Assembly (NCBI RefSeq): GCF_023150065.1 | Contig: NZ_JAKLLN010000006.1 | Span: 1 to 64,000 of the forward strand | Reading direction: 5' to 3' | Source: Zoogloea sp. | GTDB taxonomy: Bacteria; Pseudomonadota; Gammaproteobacteria; Burkholderiales; Rhodocyclaceae | Length of the DNA: 64,000 nt | Part shown: piece after piece, positions 51,645 through 63,337 of the stretch | Layout of the letters: every line of letters starts with the position of its first letter | How positions within the stretch are numbered: position 1 is the first letter of the stretch | Made by a program: the position numbers and the translations under genes | The notes under the pieces: generated by a model | What the model was told of the DNA's origin: nothing | Database searches by the model: none | Seen by the model: the letters and a program-made list of their open reading frames with translations, nothing else

Positions 51645-52589
51645 ATGCGGATACTTCTCACCGCCACCTTGCTGGTCACGGCCCTGTTGTCCGGCAGCGT
51701 GGCCGCCAACAACCTGTTTTGCGGTGGGCCGGTGCCCCAGACCGGCGAGCCCACCGACCTGGCCCACGTGGTGGGCGACCAGACCCTCGAATACATGGCT
51801 GATCAGCCCGCCAGCATGATGGTGTGCAGCAAGGGCTATCTCTTCGAGAAATGCGGTGACCACGTCACCGCCATGCGCATCTTCGACCGCTGCATCGAGG
51901 CCGGCTACATTGGCGCGATGATCTGGAAGGCCCTGATGCTGCAGGACGGCGCCCTGGGCGCGCCCGATCTGCCGGCCGCTGCGGAGCTGATGCGCCGGGC
52001 TGCCGAAGCGGGCGATTCGCCCTATGCCACCCTCGGCAAGCTCCACTACGCCAGTGCCCTTCAAGAGGGCAAGGGCGTGGCCCGGGATGTGGCCGCGGCG
52101 CGCCAGTGGTTCGAGGCCGCCGCTGCCGACGGCAACCCGGACGCCATCGAGTTCCTGCGCACCGGCTATCACGTGGGTGACCGGGACGGGATGGCCCGGG
52201 GCGTGGGCACGGCGCCTCCTGCCGTGGCAGCCGCTGCGCCCCTGCCCGGGGTGCTGTTCGAAGAGGCCGCTCCCGCCGGCGACGCTCCCGCATCCCCGCC
52301 CAGGCCGGTCAGGGCCAGACAGCTGCTTGCCGTGGTAGCGGCGCCCCAGCCCGCCCTGACGGTGCCCGCGACGTCCCCCACATCGCTGCCTGTGCAGCTG
52401 CCCGCGCCCCGACAGGTGCGCGCCGCGCAGCGCCTGGTGCCGCTCCCCGTCAGCGGGGGCTCAGCCCAGCCGGACGCGGCCCCACTTGCCGCCGCAATCG
52501 TCCTGCTCCTGCTGGCCGGGGCGTTTCGCCAGGGCTGCGCCCGACACTTCCCCGCTTTTTCCACCCCTTTCTCCACTCTCCGTATCTGA
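51645..52589 (+). CDS. Secreted Sel1-repeat protein with Pro-rich region and C-terminal membrane segment
   Basis: This is a 314-residue protein. A signal peptide (about 1-21, LLTATLLVTALLSGSVAAN) precedes Sel1-type repeats (about 75-185, AAELMRRAAEAGDSPYATLGKL, AAARQWFEAAAADGNPDAIE). A Pro/Ala linker of about 90 residues follows, then a hydrophobic segment (APLAAAIVLLLLAGAF) near the C-terminus. It is followed after 3 bases by an ExbB-like gene, so may be part of a proton-driven envelope machine. Confidence 0.7.
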   Translation: MRILLTATLLVTALLSGSVAANNLFCGGPVPQTGEPTDLAHVVGDQTLEYMADQPASMMVCSKGYLFEKCGDHVTAMRIFDRCIEAGYIGAMIWKALMLQDGALGAPDLPAAAELMRRAAEAGDSPYATLGKLHYASALQEGKGVARDVAAARQWFEAAAADGNPDAIEFLRTGYHVGDRDGMARGVGTAPPAVAAAAPLPGVLFEEAAPAGDAPASPPRPVRARQLLAVVAAPQPALTVPATSPTSLPVQLPAPRQVRAAQRLVPLPVSGGSAQPDAAPLAAAIVLLLLAGAFRQGCARHFPAFSTPFSTLRI

Positions 52590-52592
52590 ACC

Positions 52593-53078
52593 ATGAATGC
52601 TTCCATCGACGGCCTGATGTATGCGGCCAGCCAGCTCTTCCTGATCCCCGTGTTGCTGGCCATCGGCCTGCTCTTTGCGCACGCCTTCTATGCCCTCGGG
52701 GCCTTCCTGTGGCAGGCCCGTCAGCGGCGGGCCGGGGTGGCGGCCGGCTTCGAGCTGGCCGAGGCCCGCCGTCGCGACCCCGGCCTGCTGCTGGCGGATC
52801 TGGAGGCCCTGGCCCTGGCGCGCCTGGAGTTCGCCCGCATCGCCACCCGGGTGGCGCCGCTGCTGGGGCTGGTGGCGACCATGATCCCCATGGGGCCGGC
52901 CCTCAAGGCGCTCGGTGACGGCAGCCTCGGCGATGTGTCGCGCAGCCTGATTGTGGCGTTTTCGGCGGTGATCCTGGCCTTGATCGCCGCTGCCCTGAGC
53001 TATATGGTGGTGAGTGTGCGCCGGCGCTGGTACGCCGCCGATCTGCTGGCCATCGAAAAGGAAGGGCTCGCCCGATGA
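52593..53078 (+). CDS. MotA/TolQ/ExbB-type proton channel protein
   Basis: This is a 161-residue protein with three membrane segments (LFLIPVLLAIGLLFAHAFYA; RVAPLLGLVATMIPMGPALK; LIVAFSAVILALIAAALSYM). The LGLVATMIPMGPALKAL motif belongs to the family that works with a small D/R subunit. It overlaps the next gene as ATGA. The energised partner is uncertain. Confidence 0.88.
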   Translation: MNASIDGLMYAASQLFLIPVLLAIGLLFAHAFYALGAFLWQARQRRAGVAAGFELAEARRRDPGLLLADLEALALARLEFARIATRVAPLLGLVATMIPMGPALKALGDGSLGDVSRSLIVAFSAVILALIAAALSYMVVSVRRRWYAADLLAIEKEGLAR

Positions 53079-53353
53079 GCCGGATCCGCCTGCGCCTGAC
53101 CGACGAAGGGGAGGGGGATGACCCCCTGTTGTCCCTGGTCAATCTGATCGACGTGTTCCTGGTTCTCGTGGCGGCCCTGCTGCTGGCGCTGGCACGCATG
53201 CCCCCGGCAGGCCAGGGCGCGCGCGCGCTGCCCGATGGCCCGAAAGTCGAGCGTTTTCAGGGTGAGGGGGCGGCGACCACGGCCGAAGGGGGTGTTCGGG
53301 CAGGCACGGCCTACCGTCTGCCCGACGGCTCCCTGGTCGTGGTGCCGGAGTAA
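53075..53353 (+). CDS. DUF2149 (ExbD-like) membrane protein
   Basis: This is a 92-residue protein with a single membrane segment (LIDVFLVLVAALLLALARM), an acidic DDPLLSLVNLID before it and a periplasmic tail ending LPDGSLVVVPE. The Asp within the segment (LIDVF) is the likely proton-carrying residue. DUF2149 proteins pair with ExbB-like proteins; the partner is the gene just before it. Confidence 0.85.
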   Translation: MSRIRLRLTDEGEGDDPLLSLVNLIDVFLVLVAALLLALARMPPAGQGARALPDGPKVERFQGEGAATTAEGGVRAGTAYRLPDGSLVVVPE

Positions 53354-53370
53354 GGATGCCCTGCGGCGCC

Positions 53371-53739
53371 TCAGGCGCCGTCGATGGGCTTGAGGGTGGC
53401 CAGCTCGGCGTCGGAGAGGAGGCGTGACTGGGTAAGGAAGGCCTTGCCCCGGCCGCAGTCGAGGGAGAAGTCGCCGCCGTTGCCCGGCCGGACGTCGAGG
53501 ATCAGCTGGCTGTTCTCGTAGTACTGGAATTCCTGATGCCCCAGGTAGAAGTCGGCCCCGCCGACCTGGCCAAGCAGGATCATCGTCTGTCCGGGCAGGA
53601 TCTCGCCGACCTTGTAGCAGTTGGGTACGCTGCCGTCACAGCACCCTCCGGAGAGCAGGAACAGCAGGGGGCCGAATTCGGCGCGCAGTTCGTCGATGAA
53701 CTGCAGGGCGGCCTCGGTGGCGGTGATGCGATCGACCAT
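53371..53739 (-). CDS. DUF779 protein
   Basis: This is a 122-residue soluble protein. FLLSGGCCDGSVPNCYKVGE holds the Cys motif of the family; LILDVRPGNGGDFSLDCGRG is the other conserved part. From memory, DUF779 is commonly next to aldehyde dehydrogenase genes. It is 88 bases downstream of the aldehyde dehydrogenase and separated from it by a terminator, so expression may be reduced or have its own promoter. Confidence 0.85.
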   Translation of the reverse strand: MVDRITATEAALQFIDELRAEFGPLLFLLSGGCCDGSVPNCYKVGEILPGQTMILLGQVGGADFYLGHQEFQYYENSQLILDVRPGNGGDFSLDCGRGKAFLTQSRLLSDAELATLKPIDGA

Positions 53740-53764
53740 CGTTGCGTCCTCGGGTGAGGTAAAC

Positions 53765-53795
53765 GAAAAAAACGGGGCGAGTGGCCTCGCCCCGT
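53765..53795 (-). terminator. Terminator between aldehyde dehydrogenase and DUF779
   Basis: On the minus strand CGGGGCGAG/CTCGCCCCG with a short loop is followed by a run of six to seven T residues. It lies about 30 bases after the aldehyde dehydrogenase stop. Confidence 0.9.
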
Positions 53796-53826
53796 AACAC
53801 CTTGCCTTACACGTACAACACTTGGA

Positions 53827-55347
<1,521 letters not shown>

Positions 55348-55403
55348 GGAAGTCTCCTCCTGGATTTGGATTGAAAACGCTTCGTGCAGCGTTGATCCTT
55401 ATC

Positions 55404-55419
55404 AGCAGGGGCCGTGCCA
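55404..55419 (-). promoter_or_regulatory. Sigma-54 promoter of the aldehyde dehydrogenase gene
   Basis: On the minus strand TGGCACGGCCCCTGCT matches the -24/-12 consensus. It lies 57 bases before the start codon. An enhancer-binding protein is required by this promoter type. Confidence 0.78.
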
Positions 55420-55528
55420 GGGGGTGATCAGCCTTGCTTATGGGGAGAAATTCTTTCTTTATCAGTCTCTTGTGTGGACTGTCTCAGAATGCCGCGTCGC
55501 AGCAATTGGCATGGGGTGGTGTTTAATA

Positions 55529-55570
55529 ATGGAGCAGGTGCTCCATGCGATGTGCACGATGGAGCACCTG
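55529..55570 (-). promoter_or_regulatory. Candidate enhancer dyads upstream of the aldehyde dehydrogenase promoter
   Basis: ATGGAGCAGGTGCTCCAT at 55529-55546 is a dyad with 8-base arms. ATGGAGCACCTG at 55559-55570 repeats one arm 30 bases away. They are about 110-150 bases upstream of the sigma-54 promoter, the normal distance for enhancer-binding protein sites, and lie just past the stop of the MCP gene. Confidence 0.6.
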
Positions 55571-55589
55571 TCCTTCCAGCGGATGCCGC

Positions 55590-57371
55590 TCAGGCGATCC
55601 GGAAGCGGCCTGACAGGGTCTCCAGCGTCCGGGCCAGGTCTTCCAGTTCGCCGGCCGCGTGGGTGATGCGTGCGGCGCTGGCGGCATTGGATTCCGATGC
55701 GCCGGCGATCTGCTCGACCCGCTGGGCAATGTCCCGGGCCGCCGTGGACTGCTCGCTGAGGCCGAGGGTGATGCCCTCCACCGAACTCAGCACCTGCCGG
55801 CTGCTGTCATGGATGGTGTGGATGGTGCTGCCGGCCTGATCGGCCAGGGCCACGCCGCGGCTCACCCGTTCGACCCCGCCATCCATGTCGTCGGCGGCGC
55901 TGCGGGTGGCGGCCTGGATGCGTTCGATCATCGAGGTGATCTCGGCGGTGGAGTTGGCCGTGCGTTCGGCCAGCTTGCGTACCTCGTCGGCAACCACCGC
56001 AAAGCCCCGCCCCGATTCGCCTGCCCGCGCGGCCTCGATGGCGGCATTCAGGGCGAGCAGGTTGGTCTGGTCGGCGATCTCGCGGATCACCCCGACAATC
56101 ATCGAGATCTCGCCGGACAGGCCTTCCAGGTTGCGCACGGATTGGGCCGTGTGGTTGACCGAATCGGCGATGCCGCGCATTTCGCTGAGGGCGTCACCGA
56201 TGACCCGGGAGCCCAGGGCCGCCTGCTGGCCTGAATGCTCCGACAGCTCCCGGGATTCCCGGGCGTGGTCGCTGATGTGGTCGATGGAGACGGACAGCTG
56301 CTCGATGGCGGCCGCCATGGCCGATGCGGATTCCGACTGGGCCTCGGCCAGCATCCGGGTGTCGCTGGCGGTGCCGCTCAGGCTGCTGGCGTTGCCGAGC
56401 AGCACCTTCACCTCATTGCGGATCGAGGCGATCAGCTCATGCAGATTGTTGCGCATCACCGCCAGGTGCACGATGAGCTGGCCGAGTTCGTCGCTGCTGG
56501 CGGCGGGCAGGGGCTGCAGCATGTTGCCGGCGGCGATGGCCTCGGCCACGCGCTTGCCTGCGTCAACCGATTGGCGCAGACGCCGGATGAGCAGCCAGCT
56601 GGCTACGGCGGCCACGGCCACGCCGCCGGCACCTAAGGCGCCCAGCAGGTTCCGGGTGTGGTCATAGTCAGCCTCGATGCGGCTTCGGGCCGCCTCGCTG
56701 GTGTCGGTCAGACGCTTCAGCTGCTCCCGGGCGGGGGTGTCCGGCGCTGCCTGCTGGAGCGCCTGGACCTGCCCCTGGTGAAGGGCGTCGATGGTGCTGC
56801 GCGCCCGGTCGGTGGCATTCAGCCCGGCAAGGCCGATGGTCAGGCACAGGGCGGCCAGGCCGGCATTGATGAGGCCGATGCGGGTTGCCAGCCCGGTGCG
56901 GGGCAGGGCCCGGGTGATGGCGGCGCCCACGCCGCTCGGGGCGAGGCTGCCTTCGGCGAGGCGGATGCCCGGGTCCTGGCGCATGCGGGCGTAGAGCGCT
57001 TCGGCGCCGCTGATTTCTTCGCGCCGGGCCTTGATGCGCACCGACATGTAGCCCGAGCCATCGGCGAGGGGCGTGGCCGTGGCGCGTACCCAGTAGAAAT
57101 CGCCGTTCTTGCGACGGTTCTTGACGATGCCGCTCCATGGGCGCCCCTGCTGCAGGGTGGCCCACATGTCCCGGTAGGCCTCTGGCGGCATGTCCGGGTG
57201 GCGCAGGATGTTGTGGGGTTCGCCGATGACCTCTTCACGGTTGAAGCCGCTGGCGACAACGAACTCGTCGTTGCAATAGACGATCTTTCCGGCGAGGTCG
57301 GTGCGGCTGATGATCGCCGCACCCTCGGCAATCGGATATTCGTTCTGTGTGACAGGCAGATTTTGGCGCAT
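55590..57371 (-). CDS. PAS-domain methyl-accepting chemotaxis protein (Aer-like)
   Basis: This is a 593-residue protein. The N-terminal PAS (about 15-115, [20 protein letters not shown]) is cytosolic and may bind FAD or heme. Two membrane segments (about 165-187 and 240-262), HAMP, then a chemotaxis signalling domain with [20 protein letters not shown]. An Aer-like role in redox or energy taxis is likely. It may respond to metabolism of the substrates nearby, but this is a guess. Confidence 0.88.
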   Translation of the reverse strand: MRQNLPVTQNEYPIAEGAAIISRTDLAGKIVYCNDEFVVASGFNREEVIGEPHNILRHPDMPPEAYRDMWATLQQGRPWSGIVKNRRKNGDFYWVRATATPLADGSGYMSVRIKARREEISGAEALYARMRQDPGIRLAEGSLAPSGVGAAITRALPRTGLATRIGLINAGLAALCLTIGLAGLNATDRARSTIDALHQGQVQALQQAAPDTPAREQLKRLTDTSEAARSRIEADYDHTRNLLGALGAGGVAVAAVASWLLIRRLRQSVDAGKRVAEAIAAGNMLQPLPAASSDELGQLIVHLAVMRNNLHELIASIRNEVKVLLGNASSLSGTASDTRMLAEAQSESASAMAAAIEQLSVSIDHISDHARESRELSEHSGQQAALGSRVIGDALSEMRGIADSVNHTAQSVRNLEGLSGEISMIVGVIREIADQTNLLALNAAIEAARAGESGRGFAVVADEVRKLAERTANSTAEITSMIERIQAATRSAADDMDGGVERVSRGVALADQAGSTIHTIHDSSRQVLSSVEGITLGLSEQSTAARDIAQRVEQIAGASESNAASAARITHAAGELEDLARTLETLSGRFRIA

Positions 57372-57474
57372 GACGGGTTCCAGGGCATGGGCTTGGGGGA
57401 GGAACCGTGTAACGGCTGTTGTACGCCTTGTCTTGAATCAATCTTACCCGGTCGGGATGGCCTGTTGACCTGGA

Positions 57475-57957
57475 TCAGCCCCGCGGCTGAACCGAGCGGC
57501 TGGTGGTGGTGACCTGTCCGTTCTCGCCGAAGTGGATATTGAAGAAAACGTCGGCGCTGAATTCGGGGGGCAGGCGCCAGTCCCACACCTCCTCCTTTTT
57601 CAGGGCGAAGGTCTGTACCGAGCGTGGTTTGCCCAGCAGGCGGCGCACCTGGTCCTTCGTCCAGCCGGGCTGAACCCGGGCGAAGTTCTGGGGGGTGAGC
57701 ACGTTCTCGAGGCTCCTGAGGATGTTGTCAGGCCCGACCGTGGCCATGAAGCACTCCGTCCCTTCCGGCTGACGGGTGTACTCCCAGGTCACGCTGCCGT
57801 CGTCGTTGCGCCACTCGATGCCGGGCTTGCCGAGCTTGTCGCGCACTTCGTAGCCGGTGGAGACGCCGGGTTTGAGTTCATTCAGGGTGACGGCATCGCA
57901 GGCGGCCAGACCGGCCACGGCGACGGCGCCGAAAAAGAGGGAAGACAGCCTGCGCAT
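57475..57957 (-). CDS. Double BamE/SmpA-like lipoprotein
   Basis: This is a 160-residue protein with a lipoprotein signal (VAVAGLAACD, Cys20). Two SmpA-type halves follow: LNELKPGVSTGYEVRDKLGKP and NFARVQPGWTKDQVRRLLGKP, each with the beta-strand pair of the family. It may assist outer-membrane assembly, though BamE normally has one domain. It is divergent from the livK genes. Confidence 0.78.
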   Translation of the reverse strand: MRRLSSLFFGAVAVAGLAACDAVTLNELKPGVSTGYEVRDKLGKPGIEWRNDDGSVTWEYTRQPEGTECFMATVGPDNILRSLENVLTPQNFARVQPGWTKDQVRRLLGKPRSVQTFALKKEEVWDWRLPPEFSADVFFNIHFGENGQVTTTSRSVQPRG

Positions 57958-58081
57958 CGAAGGATCTCCGGATGGGCCCGCGTCCCGCCAAAGCGGCCGG
58001 GCTTGGTTACAATCCACCTCATTGTGGGCAGAAAGCCGAATGCCCATTCTGGCATGAAGACTCTTGGCGGAGGACGAACAG

Positions 58082-59206
58082 GTGAAACACAGCACAATGA
58101 AGCTGGCCCTGGCCGGCGTGTTGGTGGCGGGCAGCTCTGTCAGCCTGGCCCAGACCGTGGTGAAGATCGGCTTTGCCGGCCCGCTGACGGGGCCGATCGC
58201 CCACGTGGGCAAGGACGAGCAGTACGGCGCCCAGCTGGCCCTCGACGACGCCAACGCCAAGGGTGTGACCATCGGCGGGCAGAAGATCAGGTTCGAGCTG
58301 CAGGCCGAGGACGACCAGGCCGACCCGCGCACCGCCACCACCGTGGCCCAGCGCCTGGCCGATGCCGGCGTGAAGGGTGTGGTGGGCCATGTCACCTCCG
58401 GCGCGTCGATTCCGGCTTCGCGCATCTACGAGCAGTCCGGCATTCCGGCGATCACGCCGTCGTCCACCAGCCCCAAACTCACCCAGCAGAAGTTCCGCAC
58501 CACTTACCGGGTCATCGCCAACGACCTGCAGCAGGGCGCGGCCATGGCCCGCTTTGCCACCGAGGTACTCAAGGCGAAGCGCATCGCCGTGATCGACGAT
58601 CGCACCGCCTACGGCCAGGGCCTGGCCGACGCGTTGGTGGACAGCCTGAAGAAGCTCGGCACTCCACCGGTGGGGCGTGAGTTCACCACCGACAAGGCCA
58701 CCGACTTCGCCGCCATCCTCACCAAGCTCAAGGCGGCCCAGCCCGACGCGGTCTTCTACGGCGGCATGGATGCCCAGGGCGCGCCGCTGCTCAAGCAGAT
58801 GAAGCAGCTGGGTATCGGCGCCAAGTATCTGGGGGGCGACGGCGCCTGCACCGCCGAGATGATCAAGATTGCCGGCGCGGCCATGAGCAGCGACGTGTAC
58901 TGCACCCAGGCCGGCATCCCCATGGACAAGATGCCGGGCGGGAAAGAGTTCAACGAGCGCTTCAAGAAGCGTTTCGGCGTGTCGGTACAGCTCTACGCGC
59001 CCTACAGTTACGACGCCGCCACCGCCCTGATCGAGGCCATGAAGGCCGCCGGCTCCACCGATCCGGCCAAGTACCTGCCTCAGTTGCAGAAGGTGAGCTT
59101 CAAGGGCGTGACCGGCAACATCGCCTTCGATGCCAGCGGCGACAGCCGCGAGGGCGGCGTGACGCTTTACCAGTTCAATGCCGGAAAGTGGGAAGCCCGC
59201 CCCTGA
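58082..59206 (+). CDS. livK: Branched-chain amino acid ABC transporter binding protein, copy 1
   Basis: This is a 374-residue periplasmic protein. A signal peptide (MKLALAGVLVAGSSVSLAQT within) precedes the type I binding fold: VVKIGFAGPLTGPIAHVGKD, DQADPRTATTVAQRLADAGV, and IDDRTAYGQGLADALV. GTG at 58082 follows GGAGGA. ATG at 58097 is an alternative. It is the first of two tandem paralogs ahead of livH. The true ligand (Leu/Ile/Val or an aromatic or amide) is not decided by sequence. Confidence 0.9.
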   Translation: MKHSTMKLALAGVLVAGSSVSLAQTVVKIGFAGPLTGPIAHVGKDEQYGAQLALDDANAKGVTIGGQKIRFELQAEDDQADPRTATTVAQRLADAGVKGVVGHVTSGASIPASRIYEQSGIPAITPSSTSPKLTQQKFRTTYRVIANDLQQGAAMARFATEVLKAKRIAVIDDRTAYGQGLADALVDSLKKLGTPPVGREFTTDKATDFAAILTKLKAAQPDAVFYGGMDAQGAPLLKQMKQLGIGAKYLGGDGACTAEMIKIAGAAMSSDVYCTQAGIPMDKMPGGKEFNERFKKRFGVSVQLYAPYSYDAATALIEAMKAAGSTDPAKYLPQLQKVSFKGVTGNIAFDASGDSREGGVTLYQFNAGKWEARP

Positions 59207-59282
59207 GGAAGTGCTCACCCCCTTCACCGGCCCCGAAGTTGCTAGTCAGCGTCGTACCCCACAAATCAGAGGAGAAACCCGC

Positions 59283-60395
59283 ATGAAAATCCGCCTTGTC
59301 GCCCTTGCTGTGCTCGGTCTTGGTGCATCCGCCGTGCACGCCCAGGAAGTTGTGAAGCTGGGCGTCGCCGCGCCGCTCACCGGCACCCAGGCCCACCTGG
59401 GCAAGGACATCGAGAATGGTGTCCGCCTGGCCATCGAGGAGTACAACGCCAAGGGCGTGACCCTCGGCGGCAAGAAGATCAAGTTCGATGTGCAGGCCGA
59501 GGACGACCAGGCCGACCCCAAGACTGCCACCACCGTGGCCCAGCGCCTGGCCGACAGTGGTGTGAAGGGCGTGGTCGGGCACCTCAATTCCGGCGCCTCC
59601 ATCCCCGCCTCGCGCATCTACAACGAAGCCGGCCTGCCCCAGGTCTCTCCGGCCTCCACCAACCCCAAGCTCACCCAGCAGAACTTCAAGGCCACCTTCC
59701 GCACCATCGCCAACGACGTGCAGCAGGGCCTGGCCATCGGCAAGTACGCGGCCACCAAGCTGGGCAAGAAGGTGGCCCTGATCGACGACCGTACCGCCTA
59801 CGGCCAGGGCCTTGCGGATGAAGTGGAGAAGGCCGTCAAGGCCAATGGCGGCAGCCTCACCGGGCGCGAGTTCACCAGCGACAAGGCCACCGACTTCCTG
59901 GCCATCCTGACCCGCATCAAGGCCCAGAACCCCGACGTGATCGTGTATAGCGGCATGGACACCCAGGCCGGCCCGATGCTCAAGCAGATCAAGCAGCTCG
60001 GTATCAACGCCAAGTTCATCACCGGTGACGGTGGCTGTACCGGCGAGGTGATCAAGCTGGCCGGCGATGCCATCAGCGGCAACGCCTACTGCACCCAGCC
60101 GGGCCTGCCCCTGGAGAAGATGCCCGGGGGCAAGAACTTCAACGAGCGCTTCAAGAAGCGCTTCAACGCCGACGTGCAGATCTACGCCCCGTACTCCTAC
60201 GATGCCGCCTCGGCCATCATCGAGGCCATGAAGGCCGCCAACAGCGCCGACCCGGCCAAGTACGCCGGCAGCATCGGCAAGGTGAACTTCCCCGGCGTGA
60301 TCGGCACGGTGGCCTTCGACGCCAAGGGCGACATCAAGGATGGTGCGGTGACGGTCTATCAGTTCAAGGCCGGCAAGTGGGAAGCGCTGCAGTAA
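59283..60395 (+). CDS. livK: Branched-chain amino acid ABC transporter binding protein, copy 2
   Basis: This is a 370-residue paralog of the previous gene, alike through its length (AEDDQADPKTATTVAQRLAD, PGGKNFNERFKKRFNADVQI). Signal peptide MKIRLVALAVLGLGASAVHA. GGAG precedes ATG 59283. Two binding proteins for one permease suggest broader substrate range. A core-only dispersed repeat follows before livH. Confidence 0.93.
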   Translation: MKIRLVALAVLGLGASAVHAQEVVKLGVAAPLTGTQAHLGKDIENGVRLAIEEYNAKGVTLGGKKIKFDVQAEDDQADPKTATTVAQRLADSGVKGVVGHLNSGASIPASRIYNEAGLPQVSPASTNPKLTQQNFKATFRTIANDVQQGLAIGKYAATKLGKKVALIDDRTAYGQGLADEVEKAVKANGGSLTGREFTSDKATDFLAILTRIKAQNPDVIVYSGMDTQAGPMLKQIKQLGINAKFITGDGGCTGEVIKLAGDAISGNAYCTQPGLPLEKMPGGKNFNERFKKRFNADVQIYAPYSYDAASAIIEAMKAANSADPAKYAGSIGKVNFPGVIGTVAFDAKGDIKDGAVTVYQFKAGKWEALQ

Positions 60396-60432
60396 CGCTC
60401 GTCTGAACCTGCCGGGGCGGTCTCTGGCGGAT

Positions 60433-60452
60433 GGGGTCGAATGAATTCGACC
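60433..60452. repeat. Dispersed repeat, TCGAATGAATTCGA core, copy 3
   Basis: GGGGTCGAATGAATTCGACC is the core shared with the element at 190-283. The surrounding arms are not recognisable. It lies between livK copy 2 and livH. Confidence 0.55.
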
Positions 60453-60502
60453 CGACGCCGTCTCTGCCCCGGTGCCCCTGTTTCCCTTTTTCGGTCGTTT
60501 CC

Positions 60503-61435
60503 ATGGAAACCCTTCTCCAGCAAACCGTAAACGGCCTCGTCGTGGGCAGCGTGTATGCGCTGGTCGCCCTCGGCTACACCATGGTCTATGGCATCCTCGG
60601 CCTGATCAATTTCGCCCACGGCGACATCCTGATGATCGGTGCCCTGGTGGCCCTGGAGGCGATACGCCTGCTCCAGCTCCACGCCCCTGATCTCGGTCTC
60701 ATCCCTACCCTGCTGGCCGGGCTGTCGATCTCGGTGGTGGTGTGCATGATCCTCGGCTACACCATCGAACGCACCGCCTACCGCCGCCTGCGCAACGCCC
60801 CGCGGCTGGCGCCCCTGATCACCGCCATCGGCGTGTCCTTCCTGCTCCAGACCATCGCCATGATCATCTGGGGCCGCAACTACCACACCTTCCCGCAGCT
60901 GGTGTCCACGACACCCATCGAGCCCATCGCCGGCGTGTTCATCACCCCGGTGCAGATCGTCATCCTGGTGGTGTCGGCGGTGCTGATGGTGGCCCTGGTG
61001 CTGCTGGTCAACAGGACCCGCCTCGGCCGCGCCATGCGTGCCACCGCCGAGAACCACAAGGTGGCCAGCCTGATGGGCGTGGACACCAACAAGATCATCG
61101 CCGCCACCTTCATCATCGGCTCGGCCCTGGCTGCGGTGGCCGGGGTGATGTTCTCGTCCAATTACGGCATCGCCCACTACGCCATGGGCTTCATGCCTGG
61201 CCTCAAGGCCTTCACCGCGGCAGTGCTGGGGGGGATCGGCAACCTGGGCGGCGCCATGCTGGGCGGGCTGCTGCTGGGGCTGGTGGAGTCCATCGGCGCC
61301 GGCTATATCGAAGACCTGAGTTTCGGCTTCCTCAACTCCAGTTACCAGGACATCTTCGCCTTCATCATCCTGGGCATCGTGCTCATCTTCCGGCCTACCG
61401 GGCTGCTGGGTGAGCGCGTGGCAGACCGAGCCTGA
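60503..61435 (+). CDS. livH: Branched-chain amino acid ABC permease LivH
   Basis: This is a 310-residue inner-membrane permease with eight to nine segments. LLQQTVNGLVVGSVYALVAL starts it; YTMVYGILGLINFAHGDILM and AVLGGIGNLGGAMLGGLLLG are family motifs. ATG at 60503 is chosen over a longer frame that crosses the repeat. It pairs with LivM. Confidence 0.95.
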   Translation: METLLQQTVNGLVVGSVYALVALGYTMVYGILGLINFAHGDILMIGALVALEAIRLLQLHAPDLGLIPTLLAGLSISVVVCMILGYTIERTAYRRLRNAPRLAPLITAIGVSFLLQTIAMIIWGRNYHTFPQLVSTTPIEPIAGVFITPVQIVILVVSAVLMVALVLLVNRTRLGRAMRATAENHKVASLMGVDTNKIIAATFIIGSALAAVAGVMFSSNYGIAHYAMGFMPGLKAFTAAVLGGIGNLGGAMLGGLLLGLVESIGAGYIEDLSFGFLNSSYQDIFAFIILGIVLIFRPTGLLGERVADRA

Positions 61436-61448
61436 GGACGATCTGATC

Positions 61449-62548
<1,100 letters not shown>

Positions 62549-62552
<4 letters not shown>

Positions 62553-63337
62553 TCACCCTGCTCGAAGCCCGCAACATCACCAAGCGCTTTGGCGGCCTCA
62601 CCGCCCTGTCGGATGTGTCCCTGACCATCCGCAAGGGTGAGGTGTATGGCCTGATCGGCCCCAACGGCGCGGGCAAGACCACTTTCTTCAACGTGCTCAC
62701 CGGCGCCTACGTGCCCGAGGAGGGCGAGGTTGTCTTCAACGGTACCGAGCTGCCCACCGGCAAGCCCCACGAGGTGGTGGCCGCCGGCATCGCCCGGACC
62801 TTCCAGAACATCCGCCTGTTCCGCGAGATGACCGCCCTGGAGAACGTGATGGCCGGCCATCACATCCGCTCCCGGGCCAACCCTTTCTCCATCCTGCTGC
62901 AGACCCGGCAGGCGAAGGAGGAGGAGCGCCTGATCACCGAGCGCGCCTTTGAGCTGCTGCGCTACGTGGGCATCGAGCGCTTTGCCGACACCGTGTCGAA
63001 GAACCTCTCGTATGGCGACCAGCGCCGCCTGGAGATCGCCCGGGCCCTGGCCACCGAGCCCCAGCTGCTGGCCCTGGACGAGCCCGCTGCCGGCATGAAC
63101 GCCACCGAGACCGGCAAGCTGCGCGAGCTGGTCCAGACCATCCGCCACGACGGTGTCACCGTGCTGCTCATCGAGCACGACGTGAAGCTGGTGATGGGCC
63201 TGTGCGACCGCCTGGCGGTGCTCGATTTCGGTAGGAAGATCGCCGAGGACGTACCCGCGGTGGTGCAGAAGAACGAGGCGGTGATTGCCGCCTACCTGGG
63301 CGGCCACGGCACCCACAAGGCAGGAGCGGCCGCATGA
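62549..63337 (+). CDS. livG: Branched-chain amino acid ABC ATPase LivG
   Basis: This is a 262-residue ATPase. Walker A GPNGAGKT (about 36-43), signature LSYGDQRRLEIARAL, Walker B LLALDEPAAGMNATE and the H-loop IEHDVKLVM. It overlaps both livM and livF by four bases. Confidence 0.96.
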
